Of a stretch of 64,000 nt of DNA, positions 37,619-46,884 are shown one piece after another; within the stretch, counting starts at the first letter, position 1, and the number at the start of each line of letters is the position of its first letter. The DNA is taken from assembly GCF_017833295.1 (NCBI RefSeq), contig NZ_JAFIBW010000001.1, positions 4,553,501 to 4,617,500 of the forward strand, in the 5' to 3' direction. The position numbers and the translations under genes were made by a program. The notes under the pieces were generated by a model. It was not told the origin of the DNA. It saw only the letters and a list, made by a program, of their open reading frames with translations, and searched no databases. Origin of the DNA: Methylobacterium sp. PvR107 (GTDB taxonomy: Bacteria; Pseudomonadota; Alphaproteobacteria; Rhizobiales; Beijerinckiaceae).

Positions 37619-38595
37619 CGTCCGGCGACGGGATTGAAGCTCGGGTCGAGCAGGCCGTCGACCGCAGCCGCCACGTCGGTGCCGGCGGGGATCACGCCGG
37701 CCTGCTGCAGGGCGAGGCCGGCGGCCTTGATCGACTCGGCCTGGGCCGGGCCGATCGCCGGCTGGGACAGATCGTTGCGCTCGAGCTGGCGGGCGATCAC
37801 CGGCTCTGGCAGCTTGGTGGCCGCGACCAGGGCCGCGGAGAGCGCCTGCGGGTTGGCCAGCGCGTAGGCCCGCGCCCGCTCATAGGCGGCAATCACCACC
37901 CGCACGAGGTCCGGATTCTCCTTGGCGAACGCCTCCCGGACATCGAGCAGGCCCCAGGTATTGGCGGCGGCGTCGCGGTAGAACAGGACGTCGCCGTTCT
38001 CGATCTCGGCGGCCGCCATCATCGGGTCGAGGCCCGCCCAGGCGTCGACGTCGCCCCGGTCGAGGGCGGTGCGCCCGTCCGGGTGCTGGAGCAGGACGAG
38101 CTTGGCGTCGCGCTCGGTCAGGCCGGCGCCCTGGAGCGCGCGGATCAGGAAGATGTGCGGATCGGTGCCGCGGGTGACCGCGACGCGCTTGCCTTTGAGG
38201 TCGGCCGGCTTCGTGATGCCGGTGTCCTTGCGGGTGACGAGGGCCGTCCATTCGGGCCGCGAGTAGGCGTAGATCGCCTTGATCGGGTTGCCGTTGATCC
38301 GCGCCACGAGGGCCGCCGCGCCCGCCGCCGAGCCGAAATCGATCGCTCCGGCATTGAGGAATTCGAGGGCCTTGTTGGAGCCGAGCGACTGGACCCACCG
38401 GACCTTGATCCCGCGCGGGGCCAGCGCTTCCTCCAGGAAGCCCTTCTCCTTGAGGAGCAGGCCGACCGGATTGTAGGTGGCCCAGTCCAGCCGGATCTCC
38501 TTGGGTTCCTCGGCGCGGGCAACCTGCCCGAGGGGGAATGCCAGACCGGCCAGAGCAAGTCCGGCGGCCATCAGGGATCGGCGGATCAACGACAC
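37615..38595 (-). CDS. ssuA: Aliphatic sulfonate-type ABC binding protein (first gene)
   Basis: A 326-residue periplasmic receptor with a signal peptide (LMAAGLALAGLAFPLGQVARA). IRLDWATYNPVGLLLKEKG, VQSLGSNKALEFLNAGAIDF and DLKGKRVAVTRGTDPHIFL match the SsuA/NrtA/TauA class. It opens the four-gene operon and faces a flavin monooxygenase, which supports a sulfur-compound substrate. Confidence 0.9.
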   Translation of the reverse strand: MSLIRRSLMAAGLALAGLAFPLGQVARAEEPKEIRLDWATYNPVGLLLKEKGFLEEALAPRGIKVRWVQSLGSNKALEFLNAGAIDFGSAAGAAALVARINGNPIKAIYAYSRPEWTALVTRKDTGITKPADLKGKRVAVTRGTDPHIFLIRALQGAGLTERDAKLVLLQHPDGRTALDRGDVDAWAGLDPMMAAAEIENGDVLFYRDAAANTWGLLDVREAFAKENPDLVRVVIAAYERARAYALANPQALSAALVAATKLPEPVIARQLERNDLSQPAIGPAQAESIKAAGLALQQAGVIPAGTDVAAAVDGLLDPSFNPVAGR

Positions 38596-39190
38596 GGGCG
38601 TAACCTTAAGGCTTGAGAGGCTTGCGATGCGCGGAGTTCTGGCGCCCCGCTGGGGAGGCCGAGGCCCTGCGCCCGGCGTTTCGGTCTTGGTCGGTCTGGC
38701 TGACGGGGAAGCCGCTCAGTGGCGCGCGAACAGCAGCACTTGGCGTGGCGGGACGCGGCCTGCCGATGCGGGACATCGAGGCAGGCTCGTGAAACCGCCT
38801 TGAGGCAGAGCGGATTGCCGTTCGCGCGCGCGGCCTTCGCGCAAAGTCGCTCCGGAGCCACGGCCGGACGGCTTCTGCGTCTTCATCGGTGCCGCGGCGT
38901 CCCTGGTGCAGACAGTGTATACAAGATCCTTTCGGAGGCCGCCCGAGTCAACGAAAGTGCATTCTCTACTTTGGAGTATAAAGACAATAATTTTCGGCTT
39001 TCGGCCGCGGCGGGAGAAGGATTTGATCTCGAAGCTCTGTCGTGGCAGCCCCGCGTGAGCTGTCCGCCGTTGCGAGGGCTCGCGGCTTCCGCCGCGTCCG
39101 CAACCGGCGGTTCGCGGCCGCTGCTCGGTCGGCTACACTCCGTCCCATGACGCGGCCCGGAGCGGGCCGTCTTCGAAGCCGGTCGGATTG
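38596..39190. other. Long divergent intergenic region of the sulfur cluster
   Basis: 595 bp between ssuA and the flavin monooxygenase gene. Bases ~38915-39000 are distinctly A/T-rich for this genome (GTGTATACAAG, TTTGGAGTATAAAGACAATA) and are the most likely promoter/operator area. A palindrome GTATAC lies at ~38920. No gene or known riboswitch seen. Confidence 0.5.
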
Positions 39191-40534
39191 ATGAGACAGG
39201 ACACCCTGCGCCTCGGCGCGTTCTTCTACGCGACGGGTCACCATGTGGCCGGCTGGCGTCATCCCTCCAGCGAGGCCGACGGCGGGCTCGTTCTGGAGCG
39301 CTATGTCGGCTGGGCGCGCCGGGCCGAAGCCGCCAAATTCGACCTGATCTTCCTCGAGGACGGCACGGGGATCCGTGATCTGGACCTCCGCTCGAGCGAG
39401 CGGACGGCGCGCTCGACCCATTTCGAGCCGCTGACCCTGCTCTCGGCCCTTGCTGCCGTGACGAGCCGGATCGGTCTCGTCGCCACGACGTCGACCAGCT
39501 TCAACGAGCCCTACAACGTGGCGCGGCGCTTCGCATCGCTCGATCATCTCAGCGGCGGACGCGCCGGCTGGAACCTCGTCACATCCGCCTCCGACGCGGA
39601 GGCGGCGAATTTCGGCGGCGACCGGATCGCCCGCCATGCCGACCGATACGAGCGCGCCGAGGAATTCGTCGACGTGGTCCTCGGCCTCTGGAACACCTGG
39701 GAAGACGGCGCGGTGATCATCGACCGCGCCAGCGGCCAATTCTCGAAGCCGGACGGCTTCCGGCCCCTCGACCATCGCGGCAAGCATTTCGAGGTCCGCG
39801 GGCCGCTCAACATCTCGCGGACGCCGCAGGGCCAGCCGGTGCTGGTGCAGGCCGGCGCTTCCGGGCCCGGCAAGGATCTCGCGGCGCGGACCGCCGAGAT
39901 CGTCTTCACCGCGAACCAGACACTGGACGAGGCGGTCGCGTTCTACGGCGATCTCAAGGGGCGTATGGCCGGGTTCGGGCGTGCGCCGGATGACCTGAAG
40001 ATCATGCCCGGCCTGTTCCCCGTCGTCGGACGGAGCGAGGCGGAGGCGCGGGCGAAGTTCGAGGCGCTGCAAGACCTGATCGACCCGGTGGTCGGGCTGG
40101 CGCTGCTCGGCCGCATGATCGGCGGCCACGACCTGTCGGTCTACGATCCCGAGGGACCGGTGCCGGAGCTGCCCGAGACCGAAGGCATCAAGTCCCGCCA
40201 GCAGCTCATGTTCGATCTCGCCCGCCGCGAGGGTCTGACCCTGCGCCAGCTCTACCTGCGCATCGCGGGCGCCCGCGGCCATTCGCAGATCGTCGGAACG
40301 GCGGCGCAGATCGTCGACGAGATGGAGGCGCGCTTCCAGGCCGGCGGCGCGGACGGCTTCAACATCATGCCGCCAACCCTGCCCGGCGGCCTCGACGACT
40401 TCATCGAGCTGGTGCTGCCCGAGTTGCGGCGGCGCGGCCTCTTCCGCAGCGATTACGAGAGCCGGACCCTGCGAGGCCATCTCGGCTCGCGTCCGCCCGC
40501 GGGCTTCGGTCCCGGGGGAAGTCCGGCACGCTGA
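39191..40534 (+). CDS. Flavin-dependent monooxygenase, NtaA/SnaA/DszA (LLM) family
   Basis: A 447-residue LLM-class monooxygenase. LGAFFYATGHHVAGWRHP at the start, the flavin-site regions LVATTSTSFNEPYNVARRFA and LDHLSGGRAGWNLVTS, and QAGASGPGKDLAAR are characteristic. Enzymes of this family use FMNH2 from a separate reductase to oxidise sulfonates, sulfones or amine chelators. Divergent from the ssu-like operon, which suggests it processes what that importer brings in. No flavin reductase gene is next to it. Confidence 0.92.
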   Translation: MRQDTLRLGAFFYATGHHVAGWRHPSSEADGGLVLERYVGWARRAEAAKFDLIFLEDGTGIRDLDLRSSERTARSTHFEPLTLLSALAAVTSRIGLVATTSTSFNEPYNVARRFASLDHLSGGRAGWNLVTSASDAEAANFGGDRIARHADRYERAEEFVDVVLGLWNTWEDGAVIIDRASGQFSKPDGFRPLDHRGKHFEVRGPLNISRTPQGQPVLVQAGASGPGKDLAARTAEIVFTANQTLDEAVAFYGDLKGRMAGFGRAPDDLKIMPGLFPVVGRSEAEARAKFEALQDLIDPVVGLALLGRMIGGHDLSVYDPEGPVPELPETEGIKSRQQLMFDLARREGLTLRQLYLRIAGARGHSQIVGTAAQIVDEMEARFQAGGADGFNIMPPTLPGGLDDFIELVLPELRRRGLFRSDYESRTLRGHLGSRPPAGFGPGGSPAR

Positions 40535-40592
40535 CCGCCATCGACGGCGCGAGCCGCCCCGAAGCCGCGGGGCTCGATCGACCGGCGGTGGC

Positions 40593-40997
40593 TCAGGTCC
40601 CGCCGGTCTCGGCCGCCCTGGTCTCGGCCGCCCTGGTCTCGGCCGCCCTGGTCTCGGCCGTCCCGTCCTCGGCGAACCGGGCCGCATAGGCGTTCAGGAT
40701 CGCGGCGAGCATGCCGGGAAAGCGGGCATCGACCTCGACGAAGCGTGAGTGATTGCGCATCTCCACGCCGTGGCGCTCGGACCGGATCAGGCCGGCCTCG
40801 CGCAGCACCTTGAAATGGCTGGACAGCGACGATTTCGGGATCACCCGTTCGCCCAGCGCGGAGACGGCCGAGCAGGCCTCGACACAGCCCGCGCGCGTGA
40901 TGCGGGCGAAGATCGCCGCCCGGTCGGGATCGGCCAGCGCGTGCAGGATCGCCTCGGGCTGAACGTCTTCAATCGCAGGGTGAGTCAGGGGCCTCAT
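40593..40997 (-). CDS. ArsR-type winged-helix regulator with repeated tail
   Basis: A 134-residue regulator. The winged helix covers ~10-95: ILHALADPDRAAIFARI, then SSLSSHFKVLREAGLIRSERHG as recognition helix and wing. Two Cys (GCVEACS) could sense a ligand or redox. The C-terminus is a tandem ETRAA repeat coded by a 15-bp minisatellite. It faces a short-chain dehydrogenase gene and a perfect palindrome lies between them, so it probably represses both genes. Confidence 0.88.
   Translation of the reverse strand: MRPLTHPAIEDVQPEAILHALADPDRAAIFARITRAGCVEACSAVSALGERVIPKSSLSSHFKVLREAGLIRSERHGVEMRNHSRFVEVDARFPGMLAAILNAYAARFAEDGTAETRAAETRAAETRAAETGGT
40606..40665. repeat. 15-bp in-frame minisatellite
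   Basis: Three exact tandem copies of GTCTCGGCCGCCCTG (40606-40650) and a fourth with two changes (40651-40665). Unit length is a multiple of three, so copy-number change alters only the length of the ETRAA tail of the regulator. Confidence 0.9.
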
Positions 40998-41032
40998 GTT
41001 TCAGCCATATGGGGCCTTGAACTCCGATTCAT

Positions 41033-41053
41033 TAGTTCCGAAATTCGGAACTA
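41033..41053. promoter_or_regulatory. Perfect 21-bp palindrome, probable operator
   Basis: TAGTTCCGAA-A-TTCGGAACTA is a perfect 10-bp inverted repeat around one base, 36 bp from the regulator start and 51 bp from the dehydrogenase start. Its size and place fit an operator for the adjacent ArsR-type protein acting on both divergent promoters. Confidence 0.75.
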
Positions 41054-41104
41054 TGGGACGATGGCTTCCATCCCGGAACCGGCCCATGTCGAAGGTTAAC
41101 ACAC

Positions 41105-41851
41105 ATGTCGAAGCTCGACGGCAAGGTCGCAGTGGTGACCGGGGCATCGAAGGGGATCGGCGCCGCGATCGCGAAGGCGCTGGCGAAGGATGGGGCCGCG
41201 GTCGTGGTCAATTACGCGTCGAGCCGGACGGGCGCGGAGGCCGTCGTGACGGCGATCACCGCGGCGGGGGGCAGGGCGACGGCGGTCCAGGCCGACGTCT
41301 CCGACGCCGCGCAGGCGCGCGGGCTGATCCAAGCGGCGATCAAGGAATTCGGCCGGCTGGACATCCTGGTCAACAATTCCGGCGTGTATGAATTCGCCGC
41401 GCTCGCCGAGGTGACCGAGGCGCACTATCGCCGGATCTTCGACGTCAACGTGCTGGGCGTGCTCCTGGCGACGCAGGCCGCCTCGGAGCATCTCGGGGAG
41501 GGCGGCAGCATCATCACCATCTCGTCGGTGGCGGCCAGCATCCATCCGGCCACGACGGCGGTCTACAGCGGCACCAAGGGGGCCGTGAACGCGATCTCGG
41601 GCGTCCTCGCCAATGAGCTGGCCCCGCGCAAGATCCGGGTCAACGTGGTCAGCCCCGGCTACGTGGTGACCGAGGGCACGCATACGGCCGGAATTTCCGG
41701 TTCGGAGATGGAGGCGGGAATGGTCGCGCAGACCCCGCTCGGCCGCGCCGGCCAGCCGGATGACATTGCGGGCGTCGTGGCGTTCCTCGCGTCCGACGAT
41801 GCCCGCTGGGTGACGGGTGAGGACATCAACGTCGGTGGCGGGGTGCGCTGA
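41105..41851 (+). CDS. Short-chain dehydrogenase/reductase
   Basis: A 248-residue classical SDR. Cofactor loop TGASKGIG (residues 12-19), structural NNSG, catalytic Ser in ISSVAAS, and YSGTK as the YxxxK pair; ends in GEDINVGGGVR as in FabG-like reductases. NADP preference is suggested by NYASSR after the second strand. Likely controlled by the divergent ArsR-type regulator. Substrate unknown. Confidence 0.93.
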   Translation: MSKLDGKVAVVTGASKGIGAAIAKALAKDGAAVVVNYASSRTGAEAVVTAITAAGGRATAVQADVSDAAQARGLIQAAIKEFGRLDILVNNSGVYEFAALAEVTEAHYRRIFDVNVLGVLLATQAASEHLGEGGSIITISSVAASIHPATTAVYSGTKGAVNAISGVLANELAPRKIRVNVVSPGYVVTEGTHTAGISGSEMEAGMVAQTPLGRAGQPDDIAGVVAFLASDDARWVTGEDINVGGGVR

Positions 41852-42072
41852 CGCGCGGGGACGAGCGGCGCGCGGGCCGTCTGGAGCGCCGGCGCGCCGA
41901 GCAGGACCGGGTTGCCAATCCAGTGTTCGTTGTCACTGGAAGTTTCTTTCGCGCTTGAATTCCTACTCTGATTATCCTCCATTTGGGGGAAGCGGCTGAA
42001 ATGACCGACGTCTAATCAATTTTCGGAGCACCCTGAGAGGCGGCAGGTCCCGACCATGCGCGAGATGCGATC

Positions 42073-43866
42073 GTGACCCGGTCCAGGATCGCGGGCGTGG
42101 CGCTCGCTGCGCTGATCGTGCTGACAGCGCGACCGGCGATACCGGCAGGCGCGAAGCAGCCGGGGCCGGCGCCGCTCTTCCTCAATCAGTCTTGGAGCGC
42201 TTCGGACAGGGCGTGGTTCTACACGGCGAGCCAGGGCTCGCAGATCATGCCCTACGCGTGGTTCATGTCCTTGGAGAGTGCGGAGGGCGGCCGCCTGTTC
42301 GTGGCCGACAATCTCGCGCGCTTCGGATACCTGCCGAATCCCTACGACGGCGAGTCCGGCTCCGTCCGCACCGGCCTGCCCATCGGCTTCGTGAAGGATG
42401 TCGACGACCGGGGCGAATGGGTCGGTATGACCTGCGCCGCCTGTCACGTGAACCGCGTCCAGCTGCGCGGGCAGACGATCCAGATCGACGGCGGCCCGAC
42501 CAATGCGGACATGTTCGCCTTCATCGAGGAACTCGGCCGGGCCCTAACCCTGACCGCGACCGAGTCGGATCGGTTCGAACGCTTCGCAGACCGCGTCATC
42601 CCGCCTGAGCTGTCTGCGCGAGACCGGGGCGCCTCGGGGGCCGACCGTGACCGCCTGCGCAAAAGCCTCGACAGTTTTGCTAAAGACTTCTCGGACTATG
42701 TGGAGACGAGCCGCGCGTCGGTGTCCTGGGGGCCGGCGCGCCTGGACGCTTTCGGGATGATCTTCAACCGGGCGACAGGCCTGGATCTGCACGACCGGCG
42801 CAACATCGCCAAGCCCGATGCACCCGTCAGCTATCCGTTCCTGTGGGACACGTCCTGGCACGATAAGGTGCAGTGGAACGGCTCCGCGCCGAACAAGCTC
42901 GCCGTCGAGCGCCTCGGCCGCAACGTCGGCGAAGTGCTCGGCGTCTTCGCCTACGCCGACATCCGCGAGCCGACCCTTCCGCCGCTCTGGTTCGAGACCT
43001 CGGCGGACCGGCTCAACCTGCTGCGGATCGAGAACCAGCTGGGCGCGCTGACGGCACCGATCTGGCCCGACCGGATCGCGCCGCGCACCCCGGCCCAGAA
43101 GCGCGACGCCGTCGCCGGCAAGGTTCTGTACGATCAGCTCTGCCTGTCCTGCCATGCGATCGCCGCCAAGGGATCCAACCGCGCCCAGACAATCGTCATG
43201 ACGCCGCTCGCCGACATCGGCACCGATGTGAAGATGGCAGAGAATGCTGCGAACCGGCGGGCCAAGACCGGCATCCTGGAGGGTGTCCGCATGCCGTTTC
43301 TGGCGACCACGCCGCCGCTACCCGCCGAGACGCGCAGCCTCGACCTCGTCGGCGCGATCGTCGCGGGCGCGATCCTGGCGCCGGTCGATAAGGCGCCGGA
43401 TCTGACCCGGATCCGCGCCGATCAGAGCGTTGTCATCGACCGCCTGCTCAAGCGGGGTGCCTCGACGATCAAATCCGGCAACCCTCTCCTCAACGACGTC
43501 TCGACAGCCGGTGGTAAAGGTGCGGTCGCCACCTTCCTCGATAGGCGCAAGGATCGCGATCTCCTCGCCTACAAGGCGCGCCCGCTCGATGGGATCTGGG
43601 CCACGGGACCGTTCCTGCACAACGGCTCGGTGCCGAACCTGTACGAACTTCTGCTCCCCTCCGAACAACGTTCCAAAACCTTCCATGTCGGAAGCCGGGA
43701 GTTGGACGAGGCCCGCCTCGGCTTCCGTTCGGATGTCGGCCCGTTCCTGTTCGACACGACGCTACCGGGAAACGCGAATCGCGGCCACGAGGGGCCCGCG
43801 TACGGGACGGACCGCCTCGATGATGCGAAGCGGCGGCAACTTCTGGAGTATCTTCGGACCTTGTAA
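42073..43866 (+). CDS. Diheme cytochrome c, RoxA-like oxygenase/peroxidase family
   Basis: A 597-residue exported protein from a GTG at 42073, with a signal peptide (GVALAALIVLTARPAIPAGA). Two heme c sites are CAACH (121-125) and CLSCH (357-361). The N-terminal part (FLNQSWSASDRAWFYTASQG, then MPYAWFMSLE) is like the RoxA/RoxB rubber oxygenases and related diheme peroxidases. The end of the protein holds WATGPFLHNGSVPNLYELL, usual in diheme peroxidase-like proteins. It may oxygenate a hydrophobic compound in the periplasm. It heads a same-strand set with a LuxR-type regulator and a P450. Confidence 0.8.
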   Translation: MTRSRIAGVALAALIVLTARPAIPAGAKQPGPAPLFLNQSWSASDRAWFYTASQGSQIMPYAWFMSLESAEGGRLFVADNLARFGYLPNPYDGESGSVRTGLPIGFVKDVDDRGEWVGMTCAACHVNRVQLRGQTIQIDGGPTNADMFAFIEELGRALTLTATESDRFERFADRVIPPELSARDRGASGADRDRLRKSLDSFAKDFSDYVETSRASVSWGPARLDAFGMIFNRATGLDLHDRRNIAKPDAPVSYPFLWDTSWHDKVQWNGSAPNKLAVERLGRNVGEVLGVFAYADIREPTLPPLWFETSADRLNLLRIENQLGALTAPIWPDRIAPRTPAQKRDAVAGKVLYDQLCLSCHAIAAKGSNRAQTIVMTPLADIGTDVKMAENAANRRAKTGILEGVRMPFLATTPPLPAETRSLDLVGAIVAGAILAPVDKAPDLTRIRADQSVVIDRLLKRGASTIKSGNPLLNDVSTAGGKGAVATFLDRRKDRDLLAYKARPLDGIWATGPFLHNGSVPNLYELLLPSEQRSKTFHVGSRELDEARLGFRSDVGPFLFDTTLPGNANRGHEGPAYGTDRLDDAKRRQLLEYLRTL

Positions 43867-43925
43867 GTCGTCGGAACGTCGGAATAGTCACTGATGATGC
43901 GAGCTCATATTGCTGTATGAGTGGA

Positions 43926-43938
43926 AGTACTTAGTACT
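43926..43938. promoter_or_regulatory. Short palindrome before the LuxR-type gene
   Basis: AGTACT-T-AGTACT, a 6+1+6 palindrome 83 bp before the start at 44022, in the 155-bp gap after the diheme gene. It could be a regulator site; short length makes chance possible. Confidence 0.35.
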
Positions 43939-44021
43939 GGGCGTCGCTCGTGCCTCACCCATGCTGATCGGAAACGGAAAAGTCGCGTCGTCACGCCCGT
44001 TGCCAACTTTGGAGCCCCGCG

Positions 44022-45158
44022 ATGCAGGAAGTTGAGGCCTACTCGCACCTGGTCGGATCCATCTACGACCGTGTCGGCCAGCCTGAGGAGTGGTCGGCCC
44101 TACTGGGAGATCTGACGAATTTCGTCGGAGGCCGCGTTGGTCAGCTCGCGGTGTTCAGCCTCGACGGGAGCCGCAAGCCGATGTGGGCGGTGTCGGGTTT
44201 CGACCGTACGCAGTACCGAACGTTCCTCTACCGGCACGCCACGGAGGATCCCCGGCTGCCCTACATCCTGTCGAACCAGGGCAAAGTCATCCGGGCGGAG
44301 GAGGGTGTCGACCCGGTGCAGTTCCGCGAGACGGCTCTCTTCAAGGAGGTCGTGCGGCCCTTCGGCATCGAGCACAGCCTCGTCACCTACTTCGCCAAGG
44401 AGGCCGACGTCATGGCGACGCTCGCCGCCATGCGCGACGAGGAGGCGGGGCCCTTCCGATCTGTCGAGGCGCGGCGCCTGGCGATGCTCGTGCCGCACCT
44501 GCGGCGGGCCTTCGAGTTCTATGCCCTGATGCGGCAGGCCTCCGAGCGCTCCTCCGACCTCGCCGCTGCACTGGATCTTCTCGACGCTGCCGTGATCCTG
44601 ACCGATTCGCGCCTGCGGGTCGCGCACGCCAATCGCGCCGCCGAGGAGCTCGCGAAGTCGCGCACCGGCTTGTCCCTCGACAAGGGAAGCCTCGCGCTCA
44701 AGGACGGCCCGTGCTCCCGGCGGATTGCGCACGCGGCCAGTGAGGCTCTTGCGGCGGCGACGGGCGACGTGAAGATCACGCAGGCCGAGCACATCGCGAT
44801 CACCTGTGCCGAGACCGGCATCCCGTTTCGCGTATCGCTGCATCCGCTGTCGAAACGACCGTCCGGAACCGGGTCGCGGGTCAAGGCCGAATTGGCCGTC
44901 GTGATCCGAAGCGGTGCTAAAAAGGGCCAGGATGGCGCCGTCCGTCTTCAGAGCTTGTTCGGCTTGACCTCTGCCGAGGCGATCCTCGCCCACGCGGTCG
45001 CTTCGGGGCGGTCGCTCGACGCCCATGCCCGGGAGCGCGGCATCGCGATCTCGACCGTGCGCACGCAGCTGCGCGCCCTCTTCGCGAAAACGGAAACGCA
45101 CCGGCAGGGCGAGCTCGTCGCGCGCCTGCGCGAAGGCCTGGACATCTCGCTCAACTGA
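44022..45158 (+). CDS. LuxR-type helix-turn-helix regulator
   Basis: A 378-residue regulator. N-terminal ~200 residues look like a sensor of the GAF/PAS type (YDRVGQPEEWSALLGDLTNF; LLDAAVILTDSRLRVAHANR is PAS-like). The C-terminal helix-turn-helix reads LFGLTSAEAILAHAVASG, then RGIAISTVRTQLRALFAKT and RQGELVARL. No receiver domain, so the ligand is probably sensed directly. It lies between the diheme cytochrome and the P450 on the same strand and is their likely regulator. Confidence 0.85.
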   Translation: MQEVEAYSHLVGSIYDRVGQPEEWSALLGDLTNFVGGRVGQLAVFSLDGSRKPMWAVSGFDRTQYRTFLYRHATEDPRLPYILSNQGKVIRAEEGVDPVQFRETALFKEVVRPFGIEHSLVTYFAKEADVMATLAAMRDEEAGPFRSVEARRLAMLVPHLRRAFEFYALMRQASERSSDLAAALDLLDAAVILTDSRLRVAHANRAAEELAKSRTGLSLDKGSLALKDGPCSRRIAHAASEALAAATGDVKITQAEHIAITCAETGIPFRVSLHPLSKRPSGTGSRVKAELAVVIRSGAKKGQDGAVRLQSLFGLTSAEAILAHAVASGRSLDAHARERGIAISTVRTQLRALFAKTETHRQGELVARLREGLDISLN

Positions 45159-45217
45159 CGACCCGCGCCCCATCGCCGGACCGTCCGGGCCGGATCGCAA
45201 CAGAATGGGAGAGGTCC

Positions 45218-46498
45218 ATGCGCCCTGCCGACCCTGACGCCCCCTGCCTCGACCGACTCGAAGCGCTGCCCCTTGCCGAGCGCTGGCCGCTCGCCCGGGA
45301 CTGGATTCGACGCGCACCGCTTCCCTTCTTCGCGCAGTTGCGTCAGCGGCGGCCGGTGCTGGACTGTGGCACGGTCGTCCTTGTTGCCCGCCGGCCCGAG
45401 ATCGCTGAGATCCTCTCCCTGCCGACGGTGTTCTCGGTGGCACTCTACAAGCCCAAGATGGGCCAGTTCATGCTGGCCCTCGACGGCACCGACGTGAACT
45501 ACCGCGACAAGGCAGTGATGCGCGCCATGCTGTCGTGGGAGGATCTTCCAGCCATCCGCGAGCAGGCCGGCGCGATCACCGACACCGCCCTCGACACGGG
45601 CGGCGGGGCGCTCGACGTGGTCGCCTCGATCTCGCGCCTGGTCCCTTTGCGGATCGTGCAGAGCTATTTCGGCTTCCCGGCCCCGGACGGAGACCTGCTG
45701 CGCTGGTCCTATGCGAACCAGCTGGACCAGTTCAACAATCTTCCGTTCGACAATCGGCCCGATGCCGAGGCAGTCCAGGGTGCCGCGCAACGGGCTCGCG
45801 AGGAGATGCGCGCCACTTTCGCGTCGCTGATCCCGGCAAGGCTTGCAGCGCTGAAAGCGGGCACCCCTCTCCCTGACGATATCCTCACGCGCCTCCTCCG
45901 GCTGAATCTTCCGGCGGCGAGCGGATTCGGCATGGACCGGGTGGTCATCAATGTGGGCGGCCTCCTCATTGGCGCCATCGAGACGACCGCGGAGGCGGTG
46001 GTGAATGCCCTCGCGGAGATCCTCCGGCGCCCCGCCATCCACGCGGCCGCGCGTGCAGCCGCCGCCAGTCCCGCCGCCTTCGACGGCTATGTCTGGGAAG
46101 CCCTGCGCTTCGCGCCGATCGTCGCTTTCATGTTCCGTCAGGCCGAAGCCGATCACGTACTCCGGCGCGACAGCGCTGGCGAGACCCGCATCCTGAAGGG
46201 CCAGGTCGTGCTGCCTTTGAGCCTGTCTGCGATGTTCGACCCTGAATGGGTGCCGGATCCCGAGCGGTTCGATTCGACCCGGCCCGATCATGCGTACCTG
46301 CATTTCGGTCTCGGGCACCACGAATGCCTGGGCCGCTACGTGGCGGCCGCGATGATCCCGGAAATCGTTCGTCGGATTTTACTGCGGGATGGCTTGCAGG
46401 CGGACGGCCCGATCGAGGACGGCGGCACGCCGTTCCCCACGGCCTACAAGATCACTTACGCGGAGGTGCCGTCGACAGGCGCTCCCACGCCCCCGTGA
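45218..46498 (+). CDS. Cytochrome P450
   Basis: A 426-residue P450. Heme loop HFGLGHHECLG (Cys370), ExxR in WEALRFAP, and an I-helix that reads GLLIGAIETTAEA instead of the usual AGxxT. The last point and the Leu/Ala-rich substrate regions suggest an unusual chemistry, as in peroxide-using or fatty-acid P450s. It is 59 bp after the LuxR-type gene. Not closely similar to the other P450 at 9520-10956. Confidence 0.9.
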   Translation: MRPADPDAPCLDRLEALPLAERWPLARDWIRRAPLPFFAQLRQRRPVLDCGTVVLVARRPEIAEILSLPTVFSVALYKPKMGQFMLALDGTDVNYRDKAVMRAMLSWEDLPAIREQAGAITDTALDTGGGALDVVASISRLVPLRIVQSYFGFPAPDGDLLRWSYANQLDQFNNLPFDNRPDAEAVQGAAQRAREEMRATFASLIPARLAALKAGTPLPDDILTRLLRLNLPAASGFGMDRVVINVGGLLIGAIETTAEAVVNALAEILRRPAIHAAARAAAASPAAFDGYVWEALRFAPIVAFMFRQAEADHVLRRDSAGETRILKGQVVLPLSLSAMFDPEWVPDPERFDSTRPDHAYLHFGLGHHECLGRYVAAAMIPEIVRRILLRDGLQADGPIEDGGTPFPTAYKITYAEVPSTGAPTPP

Positions 46499-46576
46499 AC
46501 GGGTGGTTTCCTTCGGCGTTCGCGATCGCTGCGACGGCGGCACCGAACAGGCTGTGATATAACTGGAAAGAAGTGC

Positions 46577-46651
46577 TGGAGCGGGCGATCGGGATCGAAC
46601 CGACGACATTCAGCTTGGGAAGCTGACGTTCTACCACTGAACTACGCCCGC
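46577..46651 (-). tRNA. tRNA-Gly (anticodon CCC)
   Basis: A 75-base cloverleaf on the minus strand: acceptor stem GCGGGCG / CGCCCGC, D arm with AGTGGTAGA, anticodon arm TCAGC-TTCCCAA-GCTGA giving CCC, T arm GTCGG-TTCGATC-CCGAT, discriminator T and an encoded CCA. Confidence 0.97.
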
Positions 46652-46884
46652 CGACATGGACTGCACAGATCATCGGGGCGGAGCCACCGGCCCGCTCGCG
46701 ATCCATGCGCTCATGCACGGCCATGGTCTAGCAGTCGGACAGCGACGGCGTCAAACGCGTTGACCCTGCCTCAGGCTACCTGTGCAGCTGCTCCATGCCG
46801 CGCGGACGAAGGAACGTCACGGCGCGCCGGCCGTTCCGCTCGGTTGATGCGGTCATGCCGCCGGAACGAAGGCCGACAGCGACG

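Noticed and set aside
38596..38900. Possible SAM-type riboswitch in the ssuA leader
   Set aside because: No consensus core or pseudoknot could be drawn.
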